A stretch of DNA of 64,000 bases from Flavobacterium wongokense (GCF_021608265.1 NZ_JAKIHP010000001.1:558001-622000); one strand, 5' to 3'; numbered from the stretch's first letter, positions 25,361 to 33,686 are shown. Translations and numbers: made by a program. Notes: generated by a model not told the origin, from the sequence alone.

Positions 25361-26806
25361 ATGCTAACAGCGGTAAATATACACGGAAAGAGAATAACAC
25401 CTTACTCAGATGAGCAAGGCTATTGTCCTTTGTGTAGAAGCGAGGTTATAAATATACTTGGAGAAATTAATATTGCACATTTCAGACATAGAGCTTTAAA
25501 AGATTGCGATTCCTGGAGTGAGGGAGAAACGGAATGGCATTACAATTGGAAACAAAAATTCCCCCTCAGTTGGCAAGAAAATACAATTGACAAATTTGGA
25601 GAAATACATAGAGCTGATATTCAAACGCCTAACGGTTTGGTTTTAGAGTTGCAAAACTCATCTATTTCAACCACAACAATTAAAATCAGAGAGCAGTTTT
25701 ATGGGAATATGATTTGGTTAGTCAACGCTCAAGGCTTTAAAGATAATTTCAAAATTATAAGTATTGTAAATGCAAAACTTAGAGATTCTAATAGCGATTA
25801 TTATCGATATTCAAATTCAATTTCTGACGGTAAAAGCAAAAAAATAACCAAACTTGAGGGAAAGTTAAGTGATTGTGAATTTAGTTACAAGCAGACTTCA
25901 AGGGAAATAGAGTATTTGCTAAACGATCTAAAGTCATTGGTAAAAGATGAGGATGATTTTGAAAATACATTTTCAAATTATTTAGAGTGGAGTTATGTCT
26001 CTTCAATGTTTTTCGATTTCAAATCAGAAGAACGAAAATCGATTAAGTCCTTAAAAGAAAAGATTGTGGATTCTGAAAAAGAGTTGGAGAAAAGTCATAA
26101 ACTTGTTGACTATATCAACGCACTTCCAAACTGTTCAATCAAAGAATTTGCTAATTGGAAAATTGTAGATTTTGGGTTAATCAATCCGGCAAATCACACC
26201 AATTGCAAAGTAATTTTTAGAGACAGTATTGATACATTTTTTCCTGAAATAATAGACATTCATACCTCAACACAGTTTTCGAGTTATAGTAGAACGCCGG
26301 ATAAATACGTTTTGATTATTGATTTGACTAAAAGAGTTAGTGATGAAGAAAAAAAAATAAAAGATATTGAAAACGGAATCGAGGCAAATGAAGGAGAAAT
26401 TGAAAATCTAACTAAAGTTATTGGTAAAAAACTTTTTAATTGGATAACCGAAAAAAAACAAGAAATCCTATCCAAAATTGAAAAGAAAAAACAAACGCAA
26501 AACGAATTGGAAAATAGTATTTTGTTTTTCGGAAATGAAATTGACAAGGAAACTGAGATTGAGAACAATCGACAGATTGAAGAATCTAAAAGTGCTTTTC
26601 AATCCTATGAAAAAGAGCAAATCAGGATTAAATCTCAACACAAAGGAAAATACGCTTATTATTGGAAAAATAAACGCAAAACTTGGGATTTTGCTGAGAA
26701 ACCAATTTACTTTGACTTTGGAGATTGTATTTTTAAAATTACGGGAGATTACGATTTAATTAAAATGAAAACGGAAGATTTTATAAAATTTGTAAAAAGC
26801 AATTGA
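25361..26806 (+). CDS. CoiA-like nuclease with coiled coils
   Basis: 481 aa. The N-terminal ~130 residues have the competence-CoiA-like pattern: zinc-ribbon YCPLCRSE (C22, C25) with IAHFRH (H40, H43) and DCDSW, then ETEWHYNWK, then a PD-(D/E)xK-like core with D86 (HRADI) and E96-x-Q98 (LELQNS), followed by REQFYGNMIWLVN. Then long coiled-coil stretches (~160-200, ~225-250, ~335-430) surround a globular middle, and a short C-terminal beta domain carries WKNKRKTWDFAEKP. CoiA-like proteins are DNA-handling nucleases. It opens a three-gene operon (4-base gap to the next gene) in the element's cargo and is proposed as the DNA-acting part of a defence module. Confidence 0.8.
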   Translation: MLTAVNIHGKRITPYSDEQGYCPLCRSEVINILGEINIAHFRHRALKDCDSWSEGETEWHYNWKQKFPLSWQENTIDKFGEIHRADIQTPNGLVLELQNSSISTTTIKIREQFYGNMIWLVNAQGFKDNFKIISIVNAKLRDSNSDYYRYSNSISDGKSKKITKLEGKLSDCEFSYKQTSREIEYLLNDLKSLVKDEDDFENTFSNYLEWSYVSSMFFDFKSEERKSIKSLKEKIVDSEKELEKSHKLVDYINALPNCSIKEFANWKIVDFGLINPANHTNCKVIFRDSIDTFFPEIIDIHTSTQFSSYSRTPDKYVLIIDLTKRVSDEEKKIKDIENGIEANEGEIENLTKVIGKKLFNWITEKKQEILSKIEKKKQTQNELENSILFFGNEIDKETEIENNRQIEESKSAFQSYEKEQIRIKSQHKGKYAYYWKNKRKTWDFAEKPIYFDFGDCIFKITGDYDLIKMKTEDFIKFVKSN

Positions 26807-26810
26807 AAAT

Positions 26811-27581
26811 ATGGAACTAAATCATTTTTCTTTCGAAAGTAAGTTTTGGTTTAGTTTTAAACCTCATCTAATAACTTTTGGTTTTGAGTCACTCCCAAAA
26901 GATATTCATTTTACATTGGTCTTTGACGAAAGGCAACCGGACATTAATTTTCACGTTACAAAAAACGCATCTAATCCAAAGAACAAACCACAAATTAAAA
27001 TTGCAATTATTGATAAAAAAGTTTTTGAAGAAGTAATTTCAGAAATTGGAATAGAGATAATTAAATCTGTACTTGAACCCATATCATTTGAGCAAATAAA
27101 TATGGAGGAAACTGGATATCTCTCTTTTGACAGATTAGAGGAAATTGAAGAATATTCACTTAGTAATCTACACGAAATATTCAAAGAGATAATTCATATC
27201 AAAAGAAAAAAGCGTTTAAAAATACAAGGCGATATTGATAGTAATGTAATAAAATTTACCTCATCAAAATTTATGGAAACAGTTGTTTACAATAACATTA
27301 TAGATTTTCCAATAGAATATGATAAACCAGTTGACGGGGGATTAATGATAACAAATGAAAATGTAATTCAAGTAATTAGAATCAATGAAAATTGGTATAA
27401 ATTTAATCTCAATTCAAACCCACTTGAAGCGTTGAAATCTTTTGTCGAACCTGAGCTCATTAACCATTTAATTAAAACAACAAAAGACTCAATTGAAATA
27501 TTAACTTCTTGTGAAACTTTTTCAGATTCACAAATTCATAACAACCCCGTTAGATTAATTTGGGATGAAAAAACAAAATAA
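26811..27581 (+). CDS. Unknown 256-aa protein of the CoiA-HEPN module
   Basis: No family recognised. Soluble; an N-terminal beta-rich part (ESKFWFSFKPHLITFGFE, HFTLVFDERQPDINFHV), a central helical stretch (~85-130) and a C-terminal part with helices (~205-245). No catalytic motif stands out. It starts 4 bases after the CoiA-like stop and overlaps the HEPN gene by 17 bases, so all three are translated from one message in close coupling. A sensor or adaptor role is only an inference from that position. Confidence 0.75.
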   Translation: MELNHFSFESKFWFSFKPHLITFGFESLPKDIHFTLVFDERQPDINFHVTKNASNPKNKPQIKIAIIDKKVFEEVISEIGIEIIKSVLEPISFEQINMEETGYLSFDRLEEIEEYSLSNLHEIFKEIIHIKRKKRLKIQGDIDSNVIKFTSSKFMETVVYNNIIDFPIEYDKPVDGGLMITNENVIQVIRINENWYKFNLNSNPLEALKSFVEPELINHLIKTTKDSIEILTSCETFSDSQIHNNPVRLIWDEKTK

Positions 27582-29340
27582 AACAACAGCAAAAGTTCTT
27601 TTTAACTTAGATGATTACAAAAAAAGCGTTTGGGATTTAGACAGATTTAGAAAAGATTTCTTAGCACATTTAGGCAATAATAAACTTTTTGAATACGATA
27701 ATTTAGACGAAATAATTTATCACTCGTTAGAGATGTTGCACCCTATCAATAAAAAATTAAAGAATACCGAAAAATCTATTGAACAAATGGCGGGAGTTGT
27801 CCTTGATCATTTTAGACACAAAAACATAAAAGAGGCCTCAATTTATAGGATTGGCGATGGAGTTAAAGAACTTGTTAGCACATCTAAAGATATAATGGCG
27901 CAACCGTATAAAAAACGCTATTTAGAGCATATTCTAAGGTTGAAAAAAGTTCCTAAACCAATATATGAAGACTTAAAAAATGATGCTGAAACTCATTTAC
28001 TGAATATTAATCAAAATATTCAATACTATACTAATCTAAAGTTTATCAAAGAGTTCAAGGAAAAAGATAAAAAGCCGTCCAATCATTCGGAAAGAACTTG
28101 TTTAGATTATTACTTCAGATGCAATGAAGAACAACAAAAAATTATTGATTTTATTTTTGGAGGAGGCTTAAAGGAAAGAGCAATTGCTAAGTCAACCCTT
28201 TATCCCATATCAATTCCTACCAGTTTTATATTGGGGCATTATGATTTTCCCTATTATTCAGCGTATGAATATAGTAGAGGTTACTTTAATCACAATTTAA
28301 TTGATAAATGTGGACATAGGCTAACCGAGTTTCCGATGGACAACGAAAATTCGATGGAAAAATTATATGAAAGTGATAAGAGGAAGTTTTATAAGTTGTA
28401 TTTTAGGAAATACGACAAAAATGAAGTCTTTAGGGAAATTGATTATCATTTAAGCTTACTGCCTTTATCAACAGATAGAAAAGCAATTATAGAAGAACTA
28501 AAGTATTTAATAAATAGAAAAAGATGGATTAGCTTTTATGGTTTAGCATTATCTCAAATTGAGGGTATCTTTTCCGAAATGCTGAAATACATAAACTCAA
28601 ATAAAATAAGTGAAAAGTCTTTATTTTACAAAGTAAATAGCTTGAGAGATTTCTATAATTTAAGCACCTATTATTTCGATTACTTTCAATATCATATTCC
28701 TGAATTAAGAAATAAATATAGTCACGGTGTATTAGATGGCGGAGAAAAGGAAAACCTAAATTCATTTGACTTACTATTAGATATTAAATTTTTACTGAAA
28801 GTATTTACCGAATTGGAAAGCCCTTATATCCGTTTGTCAAATATTGTTTTAAAACAAGATTATCAAATCAATACAATTGATGACGTTTCAATAATGTTTG
28901 ATTTAATTAATGCCTTAAAGCCGGAACACAGAAAAGAGTTAAAAGAAAAGCTGGACGCTTTTTTTAAAATGCAATTAATTGAGAACTGCCATTTAGAATA
29001 TTTGCTTTATAGTGTTAGTGAAGACATTAATAATAGGGCTAATTCATTAAAAGAAGCTTTTGATAAGACTTTCGCCGGAAAAGTAAGCCTTTCAGAAAGC
29101 TCATATATCGAAATGAAAGAATACTTTAATGATGAAAAAAATATCGAAATCCTAAATGATGAAATGAGAATGTATGACACCCAGTTTGAAAACTATCATC
29201 TGTTCAATGTTTTTTATAAGAACTACAATAAGAAATTGCCTAAATTAAATGTAGAGCTGAGAAAGTTGATTGAAAAAGTTTTCAAAACAGATTTTGATCT
29301 CTTAAATAAATCTTCATTGTTATTCAGCCTTATGAAATAA
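27565..29340 (+). CDS. 591-aa protein with HEPN-type RNase motif
   Basis: Predicted soluble and helical. At residues 382-387 it has R-N-K-Y-S-H, an R-x4-H motif in the setting PELRNKYSHGVLDGG, typical of HEPN ribonuclease domains; the ~85 residues before it (RKRWISFYGLALSQIEGIFSE, SLRDFYNLSTYYFDYFQY) would supply the other helices. Both flanking regions (1-290 and 420-591) match nothing I know. HEPN RNases are frequent toxins or effectors in phage defence and toxin-antitoxin systems. Last gene of the module, with its start inside the end of the 256-aa gene. The HEPN call rests on this motif and its context only. Confidence 0.65.
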   Translation: MKKQNKTTAKVLFNLDDYKKSVWDLDRFRKDFLAHLGNNKLFEYDNLDEIIYHSLEMLHPINKKLKNTEKSIEQMAGVVLDHFRHKNIKEASIYRIGDGVKELVSTSKDIMAQPYKKRYLEHILRLKKVPKPIYEDLKNDAETHLLNINQNIQYYTNLKFIKEFKEKDKKPSNHSERTCLDYYFRCNEEQQKIIDFIFGGGLKERAIAKSTLYPISIPTSFILGHYDFPYYSAYEYSRGYFNHNLIDKCGHRLTEFPMDNENSMEKLYESDKRKFYKLYFRKYDKNEVFREIDYHLSLLPLSTDRKAIIEELKYLINRKRWISFYGLALSQIEGIFSEMLKYINSNKISEKSLFYKVNSLRDFYNLSTYYFDYFQYHIPELRNKYSHGVLDGGEKENLNSFDLLLDIKFLLKVFTELESPYIRLSNIVLKQDYQINTIDDVSIMFDLINALKPEHRKELKEKLDAFFKMQLIENCHLEYLLYSVSEDINNRANSLKEAFDKTFAGKVSLSESSYIEMKEYFNDEKNIEILNDEMRMYDTQFENYHLFNVFYKNYNKKLPKLNVELRKLIEKVFKTDFDLLNKSSLLFSLMK

Positions 29341-29355
29341 TTTTAAAAGCAAAAA

Positions 29356-29377
29356 TAACGGCAAGGTAACGGCAAGG
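29356..29377 (+). repeat. Tandem 11-bp repeat TAACGGCAAGG
   Basis: Two perfect tandem copies (29356-29366 and 29367-29377) right after the HEPN-gene stop, overlapping the right copy of the 51-bp repeat. Near the element end this may be a second class of recombinase or Xis binding sites. Confidence 0.5.
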
Positions 29378-29417
29378 AGAAAAATAAATAGTTGAGGTTT
29401 CCTGAGTTCAAAAAACA
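29365..29417 (+). repeat. 51-bp imperfect direct repeat, right copy
   Basis: Partner of 25282-25334, same orientation, 25 bases after the HEPN-gene stop. It sits between the cargo and the arm-type repeats at 29432. Confidence 0.6.
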
Positions 29418-29431
29418 AAGTTTTTTTAAAT

Positions 29432-29455
29432 GGTTGGGCAATGGTTGGGCAACTT
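29432..29455 (+). repeat. Right tandem 11-bp repeats (candidate integrase arm sites)
   Basis: GGTTGGGCAAT then GGTTGGGCAAC then TT, one base different from 14298-14321 and in the same orientation. It lies 53 bases inside attR. Confidence 0.6.
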
Positions 29456-29463
29456 CGAAAATC

Positions 29464-29501
29464 AAAAAACGCAAACCCTTATAAATTAAAGATTTGCGTT
29501 T
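29464..29501 (-). terminator. Element-supplied terminator for tRNA-Leu
   Basis: Arms AAACGCAAA and TTTGCGTTT with a 17-base loop; on the minus strand a U-tract follows. It lies just past the tRNA-Leu 3' end. It replaces the native terminator now stranded at 14089-14117. Confidence 0.7.
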
Positions 29502-29507
29502 CTAAAA

Positions 29508-29538
29508 GTGCGGGTAATAGGACTCGAACCTACACGCC
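29508..29538 (-). repeat. attR: 31-bp repeat inside the intact tRNA-Leu
   Basis: Identical to attL at 14120-14150. Forms the 3' part of the functional tRNA gene, so this stretch was delivered by the element while keeping the tRNA sequence. Confidence 0.93.
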
Positions 29539-29590
29539 TTGCGGCACCAGATCCTAAGTCTGGCACGTCTACCAATTTCGCCATACCCGC
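29509..29590 (-). tRNA. tRNA-Leu (anticodon UAG)
   Basis: 82-nt gene on the minus strand. 5' acceptor GCGGGTA pairs with 3' TACCCGC; discriminator A at 29509; anticodon stem CCAGA/TCTGG with loop CTTAGGA gives anticodon TAG (UAG); a long variable arm as expected for a class II tRNA; T-loop TTCGAGT. CCA is not encoded. Its 3' 30 bases come from the integrated element. Reads CUA/CUN leucine codons. Confidence 0.95.
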
Positions 29591-29699
29591 AAAATTGTGA
29601 GTGCAAATATAGCCATATTTTTCAAATACCAAATCGCAACAAGTTTATTTTTCTAAAAATTTTGGGTTTTGTAATTTCTGATAATGGATTTTCAATTTG

Positions 29700-29707
29700 T
29701 ATATTTG
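29700..29707 (+). promoter_or_regulatory. -7 box (TATATTTG) of the dipeptidase gene
   Basis: Exact TAnnTTTG match 22 bases before the ATG at 29730, in the 139-base gap after tRNA-Leu. Confidence 0.5.
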
Positions 29708-29729
29708 ACATTATCTTTATCAAACAACA

Positions 29730-31118
29730 ATGGACAACATAAAAAACTACGTTCAGGAAAACAAGGAACGTTTTATCAATGAGCTTATTGAACTATTAAA
29801 AATTCCCTCGGTAAGTGCCGACAGTGCTTATGCCCACGATGTAATTGCTACCGCAGATGCTGTAAAGGCAGCGCTTGAAAAAGCGGGTTGCAAACATGTT
29901 GAGATTTGCGAAACTCCGGGTTACCCAATTGTTTTTGGCGAACATATCATCGACAAGAATTTACCAACGGTTTTGGTTTACGGGCATTACGATGTGCAGC
30001 CACCAGATCCAATGGATTTATGGACTTCTCCACCTTTCGAACCCGTAATCAAAAAAACGGAAATACATCCGGAAGGCGCTATTTTCGCTCGTGGTTCGTG
30101 CGATGACAAAGGCCAGATGTACATGCATGTCAAAGCATTTGAATATATGATTGCCAACAACAATCTGCCTTGCAACGTAAAGTTTATGATTGAAGGTGAA
30201 GAGGAAGTTGGTTCCAAAAGCTTGAGTTGGTTTGTCGAAAGAAACCAGCAAAAATTGAGTTGTGATGTGATTCTGATTTCAGACACCGGAATGATTTCCA
30301 ATCAGCAACCGTCTATTACGACCGGTTTACGTGGCCTGAGCTATGTTGAAGTGGAAGTTACCGGGCCAAACCGCGACCTGCATTCAGGGTTGTATGGTGG
30401 TGCAGTAGCCAATCCGATTAATGTACTGACCAAAATGATTGCGTCGCTTCATGACGAAAACAACCACATTACCATTCCGGGATTTTATGATAAGGTAGAA
30501 GAATTAACTGCTGCCGAAAGAGCCGAAATGGCAAAAGCACCATTCAGTTTGGACAATTATAAAAAAGCTTTGGATATTGAGGATATTTATGGAGAAGCGG
30601 GTTATGTTACCAATGAAAGAAACTCAATCCGTCCGACATTAGACGTAAACGGGATTTGGGGTGGCTATACTGGTGAAGGTGCAAAAACTGTAATTGCGAG
30701 CAAGGCTTACGCCAAAATCTCAATGCGATTGGTTCCAAATCAGGATTGGGAAGAAATCACGGAATTGTTCTCCAAACATTTTGAAAGCATTGCGCCAAAA
30801 GCCGTAAAGGTAAAAGTGACGCCTCATCACGGTGGACAGGGTTATGTTACACCGATTGACAGCATTGGATACAAAGCAGCCAACAAAGCGTATACTGAAA
30901 CTTTCGGCGTTCCGGCAATTCCGGTTCGTTCAGGAGGAAGCATTCCAATTGTAGCGCTATTTGAAAAGGAATTAAAATCAAAAACCATCCTGATGGGATT
31001 TGGCTTGGATTCGGATGCGATCCATTCACCAAACGAACATTTCGGAATTTTCAATTATCTGAAAGGGATTGAAACAATTCCGTTGTTCTATAAGTATTTT
31101 GTGGAATTGAGCAAATAA
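29730..31118 (+). CDS. M20-family dipeptidase
   Basis: 462 aa. Zinc-dependent cytosolic peptidase of the M20 family (carnosinase/CNDP-like dipeptidase), hydrolysing short peptides. Metal and catalytic marks: VYGHYDVQP (H86, D88), GSCDDKGQ (D125), MIEGEEEVGS (E157, E158), a dimerisation domain after DLHSGLYGG, and the C-terminal metal His in DSDAIHSPNEHF. Length matches the family. Own promoter at 29700 and terminator at 31120. First host gene right of the element. Confidence 0.92.
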   Translation: MDNIKNYVQENKERFINELIELLKIPSVSADSAYAHDVIATADAVKAALEKAGCKHVEICETPGYPIVFGEHIIDKNLPTVLVYGHYDVQPPDPMDLWTSPPFEPVIKKTEIHPEGAIFARGSCDDKGQMYMHVKAFEYMIANNNLPCNVKFMIEGEEEVGSKSLSWFVERNQQKLSCDVILISDTGMISNQQPSITTGLRGLSYVEVEVTGPNRDLHSGLYGGAVANPINVLTKMIASLHDENNHITIPGFYDKVEELTAAERAEMAKAPFSLDNYKKALDIEDIYGEAGYVTNERNSIRPTLDVNGIWGGYTGEGAKTVIASKAYAKISMRLVPNQDWEEITELFSKHFESIAPKAVKVKVTPHHGGQGYVTPIDSIGYKAANKAYTETFGVPAIPVRSGGSIPIVALFEKELKSKTILMGFGLDSDAIHSPNEHFGIFNYLKGIETIPLFYKYFVELSK

Positions 31119-31119
31119 A

Positions 31120-31145
31120 AAATCCGCCTCGAAAGGGCGGATTTT
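31120..31145 (+). terminator. Terminator after the dipeptidase gene
   Basis: AAATCCGCC, loop, GGCGGATTTT, immediately after the stop and just before the convergent gene's stop; may serve both strands. Confidence 0.75.
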
Positions 31146-31150
31146 CTTTT

Positions 31151-32446
31151 CTATTCTTTTAAAAATTGTTTAATAGAAGTTAGGCTGTCTGTTTTGATTT
31201 TCAAATAATAAGCTCCTTTTGCGAGTCTTGAAACATCAATTTCGTGTTGATTCCCAATTTCCATTTGAACCATCTGACCTAAGTTGTTGTAGATTGTGAT
31301 TCCTTTGATTTCAAGACTATCGTTCGAATGGATTTGTAAAATATCTTTAGTCGGCACAGGGAATATGGTGAATTGCTCTAATACTAATTCTTCAGTCGCC
31401 ATAGTTGGAGAACAATTGGGATTGACTGTAATTTGATTTTGAAGACCTAATAAATCCACCCAAAATTGAAAAGTATCTTTCTCTAATTGGTCAGTACAGA
31501 TTGTCGTTAAATTTGGGCATGTACCTATTTGTAAACTTATTGAAGGATTTTGAAAAATATCTCCACCCTCATCACAGGTAATAAACATATGGTTGTAACC
31601 ATTCTTAAAATTGATAGTTTCGAGATTTGGGCAAGAATTGATATAAACCCTGCCTCCAGCTTCCGGATCGCAGGAAGTGGTTCCGCGATAATCCCCTAAA
31701 TCAAAAAAAGTATTGTTTGAAGTATAATATATTTCGCCTCCTAACAGATTTCGAATCCTGTCCTGAATATTATTTCCTAAAATAACGTTACATTCATAAT
31801 CAATATTTGCTCCTGCCAAATCGAGCATAGTAAATTGATTGTATGTGAAATTTGCATATCCTCCTATCGAATTATTCCCGGTAAAATTGATAGCTGACAG
31901 GTTATTTTGAGCTACAGAAAAACCTCCCAGATGGCAATTATTGATAGTTAGACTGGTAAGTTGATTGTTATTGATAAAGAAGCCATCATGCATAATTACA
32001 TTACTAAGTGAAAATGTTGCGAGGTTATTATAGCTTAAATCCAGTCCTGGATCATAATCCTGGTTAAAGTTTCCAAAATTCACATTAACAGAAGTCAAAG
32101 CGTTGTGGCTCGCGTTCAGGTTCATTATGATTATCGAATTATCAACCGTGATGTTTGTCAACGAATTATAGCTGCAATCCAATGCCCATAAATTGGTGAA
32201 ATGATTAATCCCTGTTAAATCTGAAATATTCCCATGTGAAACATTTAGGAAAATTACACCCTGAACCTCACTAACTTCAATATTGCCATTATTATTGGCA
32301 TCTAAAGTTATTGGTATGTAATTACTATCAAAAGCAACATCCTGTTGCATCAATTTGGTTTTAAAATTCGCATCCGGAAAATTGATTACCTGTGCGTTAA
32401 CGAATATTGAAAATATCAAACAAAAAATAAAGTAGCCTTTTTTCAT
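31151..32446 (-). CDS. Secreted leucine-rich-like repeat protein with T9SS type A domain
   Basis: 431 aa. Signal peptide MKKGYFIFCLIFSIFVNA; a DFKTKL-type N-terminal motif with DANNNGNIEVSE that is commonly seen before Bacteroidetes leucine-rich repeats; then a run of irregular LxxLxxxxNxL-like repeats (HFTNLWALDCSYNSLTNITV, LDLSYNNLATF, ...), a cysteine-containing tail, and a sorting domain FTIFPVPTKDILQIHS ... LAKGAYYLKIKTD ending KQFLKE. Exported by the type IX system and likely surface attached. The repeat surface suggests binding, with no known ligand. Confidence 0.85.
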   Translation of the reverse strand: MKKGYFIFCLIFSIFVNAQVINFPDANFKTKLMQQDVAFDSNYIPITLDANNNGNIEVSEVQGVIFLNVSHGNISDLTGINHFTNLWALDCSYNSLTNITVDNSIIIMNLNASHNALTSVNVNFGNFNQDYDPGLDLSYNNLATFSLSNVIMHDGFFINNNQLTSLTINNCHLGGFSVAQNNLSAINFTGNNSIGGYANFTYNQFTMLDLAGANIDYECNVILGNNIQDRIRNLLGGEIYYTSNNTFFDLGDYRGTTSCDPEAGGRVYINSCPNLETINFKNGYNHMFITCDEGGDIFQNPSISLQIGTCPNLTTICTDQLEKDTFQFWVDLLGLQNQITVNPNCSPTMATEELVLEQFTIFPVPTKDILQIHSNDSLEIKGITIYNNLGQMVQMEIGNQHEIDVSRLAKGAYYLKIKTDSLTSIKQFLKE

Positions 32447-32544
32447 AAATCAATAATTTACATAAATGTAATATTTTATTTTCAATAAAACATTGATACC
32501 AAATTAACTTTCAACATCTTACAATAAACCTAAAGTTTTGGCGT

Positions 32545-32552
32545 TATATTTG
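32545..32552 (+). promoter_or_regulatory. -7 box (TATATTTG) of the DUF4407 gene
   Basis: Exact TAnnTTTG match 30 bases before the ATG at 32583, and downstream of the TTG at 32538, which rules that earlier start out. Confidence 0.5.
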
Positions 32553-32582
32553 TATAATCATCAAATCAAAAAAATCATCATC

Positions 32583-33683
32583 ATGTTAAAACGTTTTTTC
32601 CTCCTGTGTTCCGGTGTCGATAGCGACATTGTGGACTCTTGTTCCAACGGCGAACAAAACAAATACGCTGGCATTGGCGCCACCGTTTTCTTTACAGCAG
32701 TTATGGCTTTCATTGCCAGCAGTTATGCACTCTACACCGTTTTTGATAATCCCTACATAGCCATTGCGTTTGGTTTGGTTTGGGGATTTTTAATTTTCAA
32801 CCTCGACCGCTTTATTGTTTCGACCATCAAAAAAAGGGATAGTTTCATGGATGAATTGATCCAGGCTTCACCCCGAATCGTATTGGCGATCATCATTGCT
32901 ATTGTAATTTCAAAGCCATTGGAAATCAAAATTTTTGAAAAGGAAATCAATACCGTTTTATTAAAGGAAAAAAATGAAATGGCTATTGCCAATAAAAATC
33001 AGGTTGCCAATTATTTTAAAAATGATGTCGATAAAAACAAGGCGGAAATCGACAGCCTGAAATCGGGCATCGCGAAAAAAGAGAAAGAGGTTGCCGATTT
33101 ATACCAATCCTATATCACCGAAGCGGAAGGTTCCGCCGGAACCAAAAAAATGGGAAAAGGGCCTATTTACAAAGAGAAAAGAATTGCCCACGATTTGGCC
33201 GCAAAACAATTGGATTCGCTAAAGATTGCCAGTGCTGCAGCGATTACCGATAAAGAATCCAGAGCCAAAACACTACAATCCGATTTGGACAAAAAAGTCA
33301 CCGAAACCCAACCTATCATTGAAGGTTTTGACGGTCTTATGGCGCGAATCAATGCTTTGGGAAAATTGCCGGCACTACCATCGATATTCATTATGCTATT
33401 GTTTTTAGCCATTGAAACCTCGCCGATTATTGCCAAATTGTTATCCCCAAAAGGGGAATACGATTTCAAACAGGAAGATTTGGAAATGGGAATTAAAAAC
33501 GTCATTTCGCAAAACCGTTATCAAAGCGAACTGCAGAAGAAAACCGACGCTGACATTTATGATAAGGTTTATGCCGATATCAAGGATGATAAGGAATTAT
33601 ACAACTACAAACGAAAAGGTGCTTTAGAACTGCTCAAACTCCAGGCTGATGGTTTTGTAGAGAAACAGAAAAAATCAATGTAA
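32583..33683 (+). CDS. DUF4407 membrane protein
   Basis: 366 aa from the ATG at 32583. The frame reaches a TTG at 32538, but the -7 box at 32545 lies inside that extension. DUF4407 layout: two close N-terminal helices (AGIGATVFFTAVMAFIASSY, FGLVWGFLIFNLDRFIV), a third (IVLAIIIAIVISKPLEIKIF), a long charged coiled-coil region (~110-230), and a fourth helix near LPSIFIMLLFLAIETSP. The conserved NLDRF and SKPLE words are visible. Function unknown in the family. Terminator shared with the convergent MmcQ/YjbR gene. Confidence 0.85.
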   Translation: MLKRFFLLCSGVDSDIVDSCSNGEQNKYAGIGATVFFTAVMAFIASSYALYTVFDNPYIAIAFGLVWGFLIFNLDRFIVSTIKKRDSFMDELIQASPRIVLAIIIAIVISKPLEIKIFEKEINTVLLKEKNEMAIANKNQVANYFKNDVDKNKAEIDSLKSGIAKKEKEVADLYQSYITEAEGSAGTKKMGKGPIYKEKRIAHDLAAKQLDSLKIASAAAITDKESRAKTLQSDLDKKVTETQPIIEGFDGLMARINALGKLPALPSIFIMLLFLAIETSPIIAKLLSPKGEYDFKQEDLEMGIKNVISQNRYQSELQKKTDADIYDKVYADIKDDKELYNYKRKGALELLKLQADGFVEKQKKSM

Positions 33684-33686
33684 CAA

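Larger units (their letters stand above)
14120..29538. mobile_element. 15.4-kb integrative element in tRNA-Leu(UAG)
   Basis: Bounded by a perfect 31-bp direct repeat that equals the 3' end of the intact tRNA-Leu gene at the right edge. Contents: a tyrosine recombinase just inside the left end, an unknown 623-aa protein, an Xis-like HTH protein, a Rep/gpII-like protein with a structured region, a restriction-modification/PLD operon and a CoiA-like/HEPN operon. All protein genes point the same way. By eye the element is markedly more AT-rich and Lys/Asn/Ile-rich than the flanks. No conjugation, relaxase-MOB or phage structural genes were recognised, so it is not self-transmissible by any recognised means. 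Distance between repeat starts: 15,388 bp. Confidence 0.92.

Noticed and set aside
14120..29538. Conjugative element (ICE)
   Set aside because: No Tra, VirB4, relaxase-MOBB or coupling protein was recognised; the Rep-like protein alone does not support it.
29539..29742. 67-codon plus-strand frame across tRNA-Leu
   Set aside because: It lies over the tRNA gene and the dipeptidase promoter.
32538..32582. Longer DUF4407 start at TTG
   Set aside because: The -7 box at 32545-32552 lies within it, and the added residues are not part of the family.
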